From positions 1-64,000 of the forward strand of contig JABDPB010000135.1 in assembly GCA_013042995.1 (NCBI GenBank): a stretch of 64,000 nucleotides of DNA, in the 5' to 3' direction. The notes beneath the pieces are model-generated. The model did no database searches, was not told the DNA's origin, and saw only the letters and a list, made by a program, of their open reading frames with translations. The DNA comes from Ignavibacteriaceae bacterium. GTDB taxonomy: Bacteria > Bacteroidota > Ignavibacteria > Ignavibacteriales > Ignavibacteriaceae. The position numbers were made by a program, and so were the translations under genes. Positions 52,118-60,991 of this stretch are shown here, one piece after another (within the stretch, counting starts at the first letter, position 1; each line of letters begins with the position of its first letter).

Positions 52118-55102
52118 TTACTTAAGCAAAATCATCTTTTTAGTTGCAACAAAATCACCTGCCTGCAAAGTGTAAAAATAAATTCCGCTTGCTAGTGTCG
52201 AAGCATCAAAATCAATTTTATAATTGCCTGCCTGCATTTCTTCATTAACTAATGTTGTTATTTCTCTGCCAAGAATATCATAAATTTTAAGATTTACTAA
52301 TCCCACTAAGGGAATTCTAAATTCAATTATTGTATTTGGATTGAACGGGTTAGGATAATTTTGATAAAGCACATAATCTGTTGGAATTTCCTGGGAAGTT
52401 CCGACGGTTGTAACTGTATCCGTTCCACCGGACAAGCTTGCAACAACACCATCACGTGTGCCAGCTAAGATTTCGTAACTAATATTCCCATCAATTGAAG
52501 CCATAACATTTACTGAATATAGCCAATCACTAAATTGATTTTGAAAAATTACTGAATCGCCTTTGCCATTAATACAGTATAGATATTGATCTCGTGATCC
52601 TACTACAACGTCCTCCCCACCATCATTATCAATATCAGGAATTGCAGTTACACCAAATTGGAAATCCATTTGCCATGACCACAACTGCGTTCCACTCCCG
52701 CCGCTTAAACAATTAATACCATTACCTGCAAATGATGCAATTAAAACATCTGGGATTTGATCGCTGTCAATGTCCTCAATTAAATTAAGTTGAATAACAC
52801 CTGCAGAACCACCAAGTGGATAAGTCCATGTAATATCTCCGGACATTCCATCCAATCTGTGAATCCTGTTAAAATATTCTGCAGCAATAATATCAGTCCC
52901 TCCGCCAGGTAATGGAAGTGCAATTAGTTCTTTAGGTTCGTACTCAATCATTTCACGAGTCCAAATTTCCTGACCGTTGGAACCGTTAAGTGTTCTTACA
53001 GCTTGATTGGTGCTCCCATTGTTTCCATAAGCAATTGCAACTTCCGGAATATTGTCGCCCGTAAAATCATCAATCGAAACTATTGTTTTACCGAATGATG
53101 GATTTGGACCAGGATAAAAATGTTCCCAAATAACATTTCCGTTTGTTCCATCGAAAAGAAAAGCACGCTTGTAGCCAGTGCCAGCAGAATTTCCATCTGC
53201 AATTGCGAGAACATCGTTTATATTATCGCCATTAAAATCTCTCTGAACATCAACAGCTTCAAAATCGCCAAGACTGTAATTTATGTCATCACCATATTGC
53301 CAGATAATTTCTCCATTAGTTCCATCTAAAACATAAACATGCTCATTTCCGCCGCCAACGGCTAAGATAACATCATTAAATCCATCTCCATTTAAATCAT
53401 TTGCAATTTGCATTGCATCTTGCACCCCGTATTCAAAGTTGGCTCCAATTGAGCCTGTATTGTTACTGCCCATATAGGTAGTAAAAATCCAAATAGGAAA
53501 AGATGTTCCAGATGCTGCCCCATCAAGACACATGGTCCAGTAATTTTCAGTTGAAATTACCACATCCTGAATTCCGTCACCTGTTATATCATTGATTGGC
53601 TTTAATGCTTCTATGCGTGGCGATGCACTCGTGGAATTTGGATGAGGTGGAACCTGATATTGCCAAAATGTGTAGCCATGATTATAGAAATTAAAAACAC
53701 CTGCTCCTTCTAAAAATACTCCAGCTACAGGATTAGTTGAATCGTTTGAACTTATCTTTAAAGTATCTTCATAAGTGACTACTTGTGTGGGATAAAAGTA
53801 AGCTCTTAAATCAATTGTATCAGTTGGAAAGATTTGAAACGGTAAACTTGGTGATTCAACAGAAAACTCCGGAACAAAAAGCTGCAAGTTTGTTACATCA
53901 AGATTTTGATCTCCCATATTAAAAATTGAAAAATCCCAGTAAGTAATTCCTTCACCAACCCAAACATTCCCAAAATTGTGAGATGTTGCAGTTAATCCGA
54001 TGCGCGCACCGCTTAGTACACCCTGGCCTTTAAGAGAAACCTGTACAACGGGATCAACTGGATCGTTTGAATAGATGTTTATTATTCCATTGTAAACTGC
54101 ATAATCTGTCGGCGTGAAATTTAACGTTACATCGCTGGAATTTCCTGAAGGAATTTGAAGTGGAAATGAAATCGGATCATAAGTGAAGCCATTTCCAGCA
54201 ATTTTAATTGAATCAACGGTCAAAGTTGTAGTTCCATTGCTGTAAATAGTCAAATCATAAATAGAAGTATTTCCAACTGTTGTGTTCGGAAAAAATACAT
54301 TTGTTATCGGAATGTTAATGCCAGGTGTTCCACTTCCTCCTAAATCATATTTAAATAATTGCCTCCCTGAACTCGCGCCAACTGGTTCTGCTAAAAGCCA
54401 AAAAAAAGTTTCATCCCACGCTAAACCTCTTGGATTTTGTCTGCTACCAGGAGTTTCAGGAACATGAAATGAAAATAATGTATCTTCATTTGCAAGATTT
54501 AGAGCATACACTCTTTCATCATCACCTTCAAACCCATCCATTACATAAAATAGAGTATCGCCTTTAACCGCTATTCCCTGTGGCTGAGTTCCAAAAACAG
54601 AGATCGTATCAACTACTGTTTTTGTGTTAACATCGATTTTGTAAAGTGCAGCACTTGGATTTGGATAGTAAATTGAAACCCAGAGTCCAGTTCCGTCCCA
54701 TGCAGCCCCTCCCATATACCAGTTTCCGCCGAAAAGCTGTGAAGATGTTATTGAATCTAAGACTGAACCATCCGGTGCAACTTTAAATATATCGCATTTA
54801 GAAATTTTTCTTTCTACATACCAAAAGTTTGTGCCGTCAAAAGCTAATCCTTGTGAGGCACGCATTGATGGGTAATTAATATTTAATTGATCTACTTGCG
54901 CTCCAGATGAGTTTACTGCATAAAAAATTCCTCTGCCGGTGGAAGACGAACTTGAGGATATCCAGTATTTTGCATCCTGATAAACCATTCCGTAGCCAGA
55001 ATTCCAGTAAGTTCCGCTGGGAAGATCTACGGTTTGAACTAATGTTTGTGAGTAACTTAAGCTGGAAAATAAAAACAGAAAAGAAATGAAAACACGTTTC
55101 AT
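52118..55102 (-). CDS. Secreted repeat protein with type IX secretion C-terminal sorting domain
   Basis: A 994-residue extracellular or surface protein. Signal peptide of about 19 residues (ending SYSQ). Residues ~20-260 form a propeller-like region (SQGLAFDGTNFWYVERKI and similar). Two Hydin/ASPM-like beta-sandwiches follow (about 265-470; each with NxGxxxVG and SNDPxxP repeats). From ~490 to 890 run FG-GAP/PQQ-like repeats with DxNGDGxxDV calcium loops (NDITGDGIQDVVIS, DLNGDGFNDV). The end (~905-994) is the sorting domain with QNYPNPFNPNTIIEF, KIYDILGREI and SGIYFYTLQAG. This is clear type IX cargo. The ligand or function is unknown. Confidence 0.92.
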   Translation of the reverse strand: MKRVFISFLFLFSSLSYSQTLVQTVDLPSGTYWNSGYGMVYQDAKYWISSSSSSTGRGIFYAVNSSGAQVDQLNINYPSMRASQGLAFDGTNFWYVERKISKCDIFKVAPDGSVLDSITSSQLFGGNWYMGGAAWDGTGLWVSIYYPNPSAALYKIDVNTKTVVDTISVFGTQPQGIAVKGDTLFYVMDGFEGDDERVYALNLANEDTLFSFHVPETPGSRQNPRGLAWDETFFWLLAEPVGASSGRQLFKYDLGGSGTPGINIPITNVFFPNTTVGNTSIYDLTIYSNGTTTLTVDSIKIAGNGFTYDPISFPLQIPSGNSSDVTLNFTPTDYAVYNGIINIYSNDPVDPVVQVSLKGQGVLSGARIGLTATSHNFGNVWVGEGITYWDFSIFNMGDQNLDVTNLQLFVPEFSVESPSLPFQIFPTDTIDLRAYFYPTQVVTYEDTLKISSNDSTNPVAGVFLEGAGVFNFYNHGYTFWQYQVPPHPNSTSASPRIEALKPINDITGDGIQDVVISTENYWTMCLDGAASGTSFPIWIFTTYMGSNNTGSIGANFEYGVQDAMQIANDLNGDGFNDVILAVGGGNEHVYVLDGTNGEIIWQYGDDINYSLGDFEAVDVQRDFNGDNINDVLAIADGNSAGTGYKRAFLFDGTNGNVIWEHFYPGPNPSFGKTIVSIDDFTGDNIPEVAIAYGNNGSTNQAVRTLNGSNGQEIWTREMIEYEPKELIALPLPGGGTDIIAAEYFNRIHRLDGMSGDITWTYPLGGSAGVIQLNLIEDIDSDQIPDVLIASFAGNGINCLSGGSGTQLWSWQMDFQFGVTAIPDIDNDGGEDVVVGSRDQYLYCINGKGDSVIFQNQFSDWLYSVNVMASIDGNISYEILAGTRDGVVASLSGGTDTVTTVGTSQEIPTDYVLYQNYPNPFNPNTIIEFRIPLVGLVNLKIYDILGREITTLVNEEMQAGNYKIDFDASTLASGIYFYTLQAGDFVATKKMILLK

Positions 55103-55152
55103 TTTAAATACCTTTAATTAACAAATTAATTTAAACGTAATTGAGATGTGCT

Positions 55153-55563
55153 TTATAATTTACGTGGATTCTTTGACCTCCAGTCCTTTATGTAAGCAGC
55201 GATATTTTTTGTTGATGCTCCAGGAGTAAATAAATCGCCTACACCCATTTCTTTTAATTTGTTTATATCCTCTTCGGGAATTATACCACCGCCTGTGAGC
55301 AGAACATCATTTAAACCTTTTTCATCGAGAAGTTTTTTTATTTTTGGAAGGATTGTCATATGTGCACCCGATAAAATGCTGATTCCAATCACATCTACAT
55401 CTTCCTGGATAGCAGCTTCAACAATCATTTCAGGAGTCTGCCGCAATCCTGTATAAATAACTTCCATTCCGGCATCGCGCAACGCAGCTGCAATAACTTT
55501 GGCACCTCTATCATGTCCATCCAAACCGGCTTTTGCAACCAGCACTCTTATTTTATCCGCCAT
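55153..55563 (-). CDS. Methylmalonyl-CoA mutase, cobalamin-binding subunit
   Basis: A 136-residue stand-alone B12-binding domain. The base-off motif DxHxxG is seen in [12 protein letters not shown] (His is the cobalt ligand), followed by [15 protein letters not shown] and the [11 protein letters not shown] loop. This is the C-terminal domain of methylmalonyl-CoA mutase as a separate chain, as in archaeal and many Bacteroidota/Chlorobi genomes. The catalytic subunit is not in the window. MeaB at 18666-19625 is its expected chaperone partner. It overlaps the HIT gene by 11 nt. Related mutases (isobutyryl- or ethylmalonyl-CoA) are possible. Confidence 0.92.
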   Translation of the reverse strand: MADKIRVLVAKAGLDGHDRGAKVIAAALRDAGMEVIYTGLRQTPEMIVEAAIQEDVDVIGISILSGAHMTILPKIKKLLDEKGLNDVLLTGGGIIPEEDINKLKEMGVGDLFTPGASTKNIAAYIKDWRSKNPRKL

Positions 55564-55987
55564 CGTAAATATTCCTGTATTTGCTTATAAAAGTACGGAT
55601 TTGATCTGCGTACTCACGCATCGCTCCTGTTCCGTATGTTTTAAAATTAGGTTTGAAATCAAAATCTGTAGTGAATCTTGGAATAATGTGAAAGTGAAAA
55701 TGGTAAACAGTTTGTCCAGCTGAATCACCATTATTCGAGATAACATTAAAACCATCTGCATTCATACTTCGCTTAACTGCACCCGCAATAAACTGAGTTA
55801 TATTAATTAATTTTTCAAGTTCGTCTTTTGGAACTGTTAAAAAATTATCATAATGCTTTTTGGGTACTACTAGTGTGTGGCCGTAATTAACAGGCTGGAT
55901 ATCTAAAAAAGCTGCGACATTTTCATCTTCAAATAATATTTCAGCTTCCGATTTGCCCGTTGCAATGTTACAAAATATGCATTCCAT
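55553..55987 (-). CDS. HIT-family hydrolase (FHIT/HinT-related)
   Basis: A 144-residue histidine-triad protein. It opens [19 protein letters not shown] with a CxxC-type pair and ends the core with [12 protein letters not shown], the catalytic triad. Such proteins hydrolyse nucleotide phosphoramidates or dinucleoside polyphosphates. This branch carries a C-terminal extension of about 35 residues beyond the triad. It overlaps the cobalamin-subunit gene by 11 nt. Confidence 0.93.
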   Translation of the reverse strand: MECIFCNIATGKSEAEILFEDENVAAFLDIQPVNYGHTLVVPKKHYDNFLTVPKDELEKLINITQFIAGAVKRSMNADGFNVISNNGDSAGQTVYHFHFHIIPRFTTDFDFKPNFKTYGTGAMREYADQIRTFISKYRNIYDGG

Positions 55988-56039
55988 ATGTTCAAAAATA
56001 ATGTTTAATGATAACTAAGACAAAGTAATTTGCCATAAA

Positions 56040-57002
56040 TCAATTGTGCTCTAGATATTTAGCTCGTTTTGAAAAAGTCCCGTAAATCCCGCCTGTATGA
56101 AGAAAAATTACTTTGTTCCCCTTTCCTTTTTTAAGAATCAAATCGTTGTAAGCCGAAAAAGCTTTCCCAGAGTAAGCAGGATCCAACAAAATACCCGTTG
56201 ATCGCGAAAATTCTGAAATGAGTTTTAATTTCTTATCTGTAATATTTTTATATCCTTCATTTGAGTAACCATCAATTATTTCAAGCTGTGCTTCATCAAT
56301 TTCAATCGGCAGTTTGTAAACCAGTTTGGCACCTTCAGCAAGCTGAAGAATTTTTTTTCTGATTTCTTCTTTAGCAAGTAGAACGTTTACTGCAAATATT
56401 TTTAGATTTAATTTATTTAGTACCGCACCAACTAATAGTCCTGCAGCAGTTCCTCCTGAACCGCAGGCTGAAAAAATGCCTTGGACATTTTTTAAATTGA
56501 TTTGTTTTTTTAATTCTTCGATAAAAGAAATATATCCCCAAATTCCTAAAGTAGATGAGCCACCGGCAGGAATAACATAAACTTTCCTTCCTTTTTTAAT
56601 AAGTTCTTTTCTTTTTTCAGTCATGACTTCATCAACTTTAAAGAATTCTTTTTTGTTCATATAAATAATTTCAGCGCCGTACATTTTGTTTAGGAACAGA
56701 TTTGCATCTTTTTTTATTTTTTTATTACCCCATAAATACAGCCGGGTTTTTATGCCAAGTTTTGCCGCTGCAGAAGCTGTAGCACGTGCGTGGTTCGATT
56801 GATCGCCACCACAGGTAAAAATTATATCAGCCTTTTCTTTCTTTGCTTCATAAAGTAAATACTCAAGTTTTCTAATTTTATTTCCTAAAAAATCAGAACC
56901 CGTGTAATCATCTCTTTTTATTAAAAAATTTCTATTTCTGAATTTTAATTTTTCTATAGGTGTTGGCAGATGAGCAAATTCTAGCTTTTTAGGAATAATC
57001 AT
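56040..57002 (-). CDS. PLP-dependent D-cysteine desulfhydrase / ACC deaminase family protein
   Basis: A 320-residue fold-type II PLP enzyme. LIKRDDYTGSDFLGNKIRKLEYL has the family pattern with the PLP-binding Lys in GNKIRK. CGGDQSNHARATA and GSGGTAAGLLVG bind the phosphate and cofactor. The best match by pattern is DcyD-like D-cysteine desulfhydrase. 1-aminocyclopropane-1-carboxylate deaminase is the alternative and needs specific active-site residues that I cannot separate here. It overlaps kdsB by 4 nt. Confidence 0.85.
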   Translation of the reverse strand: MIIPKKLEFAHLPTPIEKLKFRNRNFLIKRDDYTGSDFLGNKIRKLEYLLYEAKKEKADIIFTCGGDQSNHARATASAAAKLGIKTRLYLWGNKKIKKDANLFLNKMYGAEIIYMNKKEFFKVDEVMTEKRKELIKKGRKVYVIPAGGSSTLGIWGYISFIEELKKQINLKNVQGIFSACGSGGTAAGLLVGAVLNKLNLKIFAVNVLLAKEEIRKKILQLAEGAKLVYKLPIEIDEAQLEIIDGYSNEGYKNITDKKLKLISEFSRSTGILLDPAYSGKAFSAYNDLILKKGKGNKVIFLHTGGIYGTFSKRAKYLEHN

Positions 57003-57766
57003 TTATCTTTTTCCTGTTTCTGAAGCCATTTGTAAAAAGTGCGTGCGCGCTTTAAATCATCCTGCGTATCAACACTTATGCTGTCAAATTCTGTTTCGAC
57101 AACTTTTATTCTCATTCCGTTTTCAAGCATTCGCAATTGCTCCAACATTTCTGTTTTTTCAAGATCGGTTTGTTTGTAGCTTGTGAAATCAAATAATGCT
57201 TTACGCCGGAAAACATATAAACCGATGTGCTTAAAGTAATCTGTAATTTCAATTGCAGCAGAATCTGAAATTGCAGCTCGTGTAAATGGAATTGCAGCAC
57301 GAGAAAAATAAAGCGCATAGTTATTATAATCGAATACAACTTTTACAAGGTCAGGCGACTGTAGTTCTTTCAATGTTTCAATTCTTTTCATTAGGGTTGT
57401 AACATCAATTGATTTATCAAACAGCAGAGGCTCTATTGCCTGATCAATCATTTCACCTCTGATAAAAGGTTCATCGCCCTGAATATTAACAATTATTTCA
57501 GCTTCTTTATAAGTTCTTGCCACATAAGCAATCCTGTCTGAACCACTTGCAATTTCTTTCGGAGTTTCCATAACATCAGCACCGAAACCTCTCGCTTCTG
57601 AGGCAACTTTTGTATCGTCAACTGCAAGAATTATTTTTTCTATTAGCTTCGATTTTGATGCACTTTCGTATGTGTGTTGTATTAATGGTTTACCGCCAAT
57701 GTTTGCAAGTGGCTTGCCCATTAATCTTGTAGATGCAAAACGAGCAGGTATTACACCAATAATCAT
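56999..57766 (-). CDS. kdsB: 3-deoxy-manno-octulosonate cytidylyltransferase
   Basis: Activates Kdo as CMP-Kdo for lipopolysaccharide synthesis, evidence that the organism makes lipid A-linked Kdo. The 255 residues start with IGVIPARFASTRLMGKPL. The metal/nucleotide motif NIQGDEPFI and the HIGLYVFRR stretch are diagnostic. The SDRIA segment is also family-typical. The gene lies 9 nt after plsC and overlaps the PLP enzyme gene. Confidence 0.95.
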   Translation of the reverse strand: MIIGVIPARFASTRLMGKPLANIGGKPLIQHTYESASKSKLIEKIILAVDDTKVASEARGFGADVMETPKEIASGSDRIAYVARTYKEAEIIVNIQGDEPFIRGEMIDQAIEPLLFDKSIDVTTLMKRIETLKELQSPDLVKVVFDYNNYALYFSRAAIPFTRAAISDSAAIEITDYFKHIGLYVFRRKALFDFTSYKQTDLEKTEMLEQLRMLENGMRIKVVETEFDSISVDTQDDLKRARTFYKWLQKQEKDK

Positions 57767-57775
57767 GATACTAAT

Positions 57776-58480
57776 TTAATTAGAATGATGGCTAATAATT
57801 ATCTCTCTTACATGGTTCATCAGATCTATTTCTTCTTGTCTTGTTTTTATTTCCACCGATGATATAGGTTTATCAAAATGAACTTTAATTGTACCACGTC
57901 TAAGTTTATATGTTCCTTTGGGCATAATTTTGTTCGAACCAACAATTGTAGTGGGAATAATCGGATAACCCACTTTAGTAGCCAATCTAAATGCACCCCT
58001 TTTAAAGGGTTGAATCTCTCCTGTCTTACTGCGCGTACCTTCTGCAAAAACTACAATTGAAATGTTTTGCTTTTGCATTTTTTCTTTTGCTTCTTCAATG
58101 CTTTGCATAGCCTTTTCAAAGTTTTCTCTATCGATCATTACATAGGGCCCCATTTTTAATTGCCAGCCAAAAAAAGGAATTTTTGCCAGTTCTTTTTTGA
58201 ATATGATTGCCATTCTATTTGGAATAACTTTCTGTAAGGTTACAATATCGTATTGGCTTGAGTGATTTGAAACGAAAACATAAGTTTCACTTTTGTTAAA
58301 ATTTTCTAAACCCGTCACTTCCAACTTTATTCCACTTAACCATAGCACGCCCCCTGAAAAATATTTTGATAGTTTAAAGTAGAGAGTGTGGCTTCTATCA
58401 ATAATCGAAAAAATCATTGCAAAAATTGAGCAAATGAAAGTATGAAGGACAATAAAAAATATTTTTATTGATGTTATCAT
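57776..58480 (-). CDS. plsC: 1-acyl-sn-glycerol-3-phosphate acyltransferase
   Basis: A 234-residue membrane-associated acyltransferase of phosphatidic-acid synthesis. An N-terminal hydrophobic segment is followed by the catalytic HxxxxD box NHSSQYD, the substrate-binding FAEGTRS, and PFKRGAFRLA and VPxxP-like IIPTTIVGS. The order matches PlsC. It overlaps the M48 protease gene by 4 nt. Confidence 0.93.
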   Translation of the reverse strand: MITSIKIFFIVLHTFICSIFAMIFSIIDRSHTLYFKLSKYFSGGVLWLSGIKLEVTGLENFNKSETYVFVSNHSSQYDIVTLQKVIPNRMAIIFKKELAKIPFFGWQLKMGPYVMIDRENFEKAMQSIEEAKEKMQKQNISIVVFAEGTRSKTGEIQPFKRGAFRLATKVGYPIIPTTIVGSNKIMPKGTYKLRRGTIKVHFDKPISSVEIKTRQEEIDLMNHVREIIISHHSN

Positions 58481-59622
58481 TCAGCGTTTTCTAAATTCAA
58501 ATCAGATGAGGTCGTAAATGGTAAATTATTTTCAACAGAAAATTTTTCAATTGCATTTATCCTGTTTTTGATCGAAGGATGACTGTAGAAAAACCATTCT
58601 ACAAATGGGTGAGGCTCTTTGTCCCCAAGATTTTGATCTGTTAATTTTTCCAATGTTTTCTTGAAGGCAAAAGGATTTCTAGTTTCAAATACAGCATATT
58701 CATCAGCCTCAAATTCAAATTTTCTGCTCAATATATTTCCTAAAGGAGTTGTAAGTAAACCAATTATCATTGACCACAATGCGAGCAAAGGAATTGCTCT
58801 AACCTGTGTAATGCTTTCAAATCCAAACCAGCTTAAGGAGTTCTTGTAAAGAAGTGCAATTAAAAATAATGTTAAAAAACTTGAAAGCGTTCCAATTACA
58901 ATATTTTTTATAATATGCTTCTTTTTGAAATGTCCAAGTTCGTGTGCAATTACTGTTTCAATTTCATCAGTGGTGTAACCGTCGAGCAAAGTATCACCCA
59001 AAATAATTCGTTTGGTTTTTCCCAAGCCGGTAAACGCAGCGTTCGCTTTTTTTGTGTTCTTGCTCATATCGAACTTGTAAACATTTTCTACTTTTAAGTT
59101 TGCATTTTGAGCAAGTTTTGTAATTCGATCTTTGAGCTCTACATCTTCAATAGGAGTTATTTTATAGAAGATAGGAAAGATTAAAATGGGAAAAATCTGA
59201 GAAAGCACCACCGAAATTAAAAACATGATTATTGCAAACGGTAGCCACCACAAATCACCGAATTGGTTGAGCGAAAAATAAAAAAGTAGTAAAATTGGGA
59301 TTCCGATTGCAAGTGAAACAAGCAATCCTTTAAAATTTTCCCAAATCCATTTCCAAATTGTCTGATTAGAAAGATCGTACTTATGCTCGAGATAAAAACC
59401 TGTGTAATAACTAATTGGAAATGATATGATTGAGCCAACAATTCCAATCACTAAAACAAACGAAATAAAAAGCAGGTATGAATTGTAAATATAGTTCGCT
59501 AAGTATTTTTCAAGCTGCAGGCTGTAGCCCAACCACACAAAAAGCAGAAGCAGAATAAATGAAGCAATCCCCTCACCTATTCCAACAGCTAGTTTAATAT
59601 TATTGTATCTTTTTGCTTCCAT
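58477..59622 (-). CDS. M48-family zinc metalloprotease (Ste24/CAAX protease 1-like)
   Basis: About 381 residues from the ATG complementary to 59620-59622 (MEAKRYNN); an ATG at 59658 would add 12 residues. Multi-spanning membrane protein with about seven segments. The zinc motif HELGHFKKKH is near 227-236, and the third ligand Glu lies in FEFEADEYA. The N-terminal membrane region with YYTGFYLEHKYDLSNQT is that of Ste24-type (CAAX prenyl protease 1) M48 proteins. In bacteria these act in membrane-protein quality control; no CAAX substrates are expected. Confidence 0.92.
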   Translation of the reverse strand: MEAKRYNNIKLAVGIGEGIASFILLLLFVWLGYSLQLEKYLANYIYNSYLLFISFVLVIGIVGSIISFPISYYTGFYLEHKYDLSNQTIWKWIWENFKGLLVSLAIGIPILLLFYFSLNQFGDLWWLPFAIIMFLISVVLSQIFPILIFPIFYKITPIEDVELKDRITKLAQNANLKVENVYKFDMSKNTKKANAAFTGLGKTKRIILGDTLLDGYTTDEIETVIAHELGHFKKKHIIKNIVIGTLSSFLTLFLIALLYKNSLSWFGFESITQVRAIPLLALWSMIIGLLTTPLGNILSRKFEFEADEYAVFETRNPFAFKKTLEKLTDQNLGDKEPHPFVEWFFYSHPSIKNRINAIEKFSVENNLPFTTSSDLNLENAE

Positions 59623-59672
59623 AGATGTAAAAATAATTATATAGGTTTTGGTAAGCAATGAAGGTACGATAC

Positions 59673-59706
59673 ATAAAAAACCCGAAGCTAATAAATAACC
59701 TCGGGT
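59673..59706 (-). terminator. Intrinsic terminator of the cysteine-rich protein gene
   Basis: ACCCGA (59680-59685) pairs with TCGGGT (59701-59706), and in the minus-strand reading the stem is followed by TTTTTTAT (complement of 59673-59680). It lies 26 nt after the stop codon at 59732, the expected place for that gene's terminator, and insulates it from the M48 gene. Confidence 0.7.
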
Positions 59707-59731
59707 AAAAAATTATTGTTATTGTTAAAAG

Positions 59732-60091
59732 TTACCCTTTACCAGATGACTCTTCTGTTTCTAAGGTTTCTTCAGTATCATTAGCACAGCATTCCATTTT
59801 ACAATCAGGTTTACATTCTTTTGTATCCATTCCATCAGAACTCATATTAGAGCCTGCATTTTTCTTCTCTTCACAGATTCTTTTGCATTCTTCTTTACTT
59901 TCTGCATTACATTCATGCTTAACTTCTTCACTTGTAGAAAGAGTTGACTGATTATTTGTTGAACTTTGGTTCGTTTCGAATGTTTGATTCGTTTTTATAG
60001 TCTGTTCAGTTCTTATATCACTCTCAGACTGTGCATTCGCATTAAAAGCGAAAAACAGAACAAGAGATATAATTGCGATAAAGGTTTTCAT
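59732..60091 (-). CDS. Small cysteine-rich secreted protein, unknown
   Basis: A 119-residue protein with a signal peptide of about 20 residues ending NANAQ. The mature N-terminal half is polar and rich in Thr, Asn, Gln and Ser (low-complexity linker). The C-terminal half has eight Cys in acidic/lysine-rich context (HECNAESKEECKRICEEKK, then KECKPDCKMECC), a possible metal-binding or disulphide-rich module, ending in an acidic tail. It has its own terminator and is separated from batE by 117 nt. Family not recognised; metal sequestration is only a guess. Confidence 0.7.
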   Translation of the reverse strand: MKTFIAIISLVLFFAFNANAQSESDIRTEQTIKTNQTFETNQSSTNNQSTLSTSEEVKHECNAESKEECKRICEEKKNAGSNMSSDGMDTKECKPDCKMECCANDTEETLETEESSGKG

Positions 60092-60208
60092 GTGATTTCT
60101 TTCAATAATTATTATTTTAGTATGATTTTCTTAATCGAGAGTAAATATGAGGAGATAATTTACAAAATTATCAATCATTTACAAGTGGCAAATATTTACC
60201 ACTTAATA

Positions 60209-60991
60209 CTAAATTTTTTCAACACTTTCTTCTAATAACCAACCGACTTTACCATCAGCCAATCTAATTTTCACCCAATCATCTAGTTTGTCTTCAAGTT
60301 TTAGCTTTAATCCTTCGTGAATTACAAATGCATCTGTGCTTTTAGTATCGGGAGAAGTTTTAACTGTGATTGACTGCTCCACTACCACACCACTGATTTG
60401 CGTTTGCTCTCGATTTGCTTTCACAATTAAAAGAGAAACTGTAATAGCTAAAACTGCAAGCGTAGCTAAACCTGAAAATAAAATAATTTTTTGCTGCGAG
60501 ATAGATGTTGCAAAGAAATAAAAAACAAAAAGGAAAAGTAAAATCAAGTAAAATATAAACGCTGTATAAGTCCAAGCATTTACTGAAAATGATTCAAGGA
60601 TTACTTCCCACCACTCAAAAAGAAAAAAAGTTGGCAATGGTTGTATTCTATCAACTGTGCTAAGGTTTGCAAATGCAAGATTATGCTTTATATCTTCATC
60701 TGTTGGAGAAAATTTTAAGGCCCGCTCGTAATTTACAATTGCGTAACCCAGTTCTCCGACTCTATAGTAAGAATTTGCAAGATTAAAATAAAGCGATGTG
60801 CCTTCGTATCCCTCATTTCTTAAATCTTCATAAATTTCTATGGCTTTATCAAATTCACCATTTCGATAAAATTCACCTGCCTGCTGCATTGCTTCACTTT
60901 CATCTGCAAATCCAGATTTAGTAAATAAAATGAAGACTAGTACAAGGGCTAGAAAATTTAGAGAAGGAATAAGAAGTCCAGCTTTACGCAT
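60209..60991 (-). CDS. batE: BatE-like TPR and SH3 membrane protein
   Basis: About 260 residues from the ATG complementary to 60989-60991 (MRKAGLLIPSL); an ATG at 61120 would add 43 residues lying within batD. A signal/anchor segment is followed by two or three TPR units (FYRNGEFDKAIEIYEDLR, then SLYFNLANSYYRVGELGYAI), a membrane pair at about 125-190, and a bacterial SH3 domain at the end (VKIRLADGKVGWLLEES). TPR plus SH3 plus membrane segments, next to BatD, is the BatE plan. The overlap with batD is 8 nt. Confidence 0.83.
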   Translation of the reverse strand: MRKAGLLIPSLNFLALVLVFILFTKSGFADESEAMQQAGEFYRNGEFDKAIEIYEDLRNEGYEGTSLYFNLANSYYRVGELGYAIVNYERALKFSPTDEDIKHNLAFANLSTVDRIQPLPTFFLFEWWEVILESFSVNAWTYTAFIFYLILLFLFVFYFFATSISQQKIILFSGLATLAVLAITVSLLIVKANREQTQISGVVVEQSITVKTSPDTKSTDAFVIHEGLKLKLEDKLDDWVKIRLADGKVGWLLEESVEKI

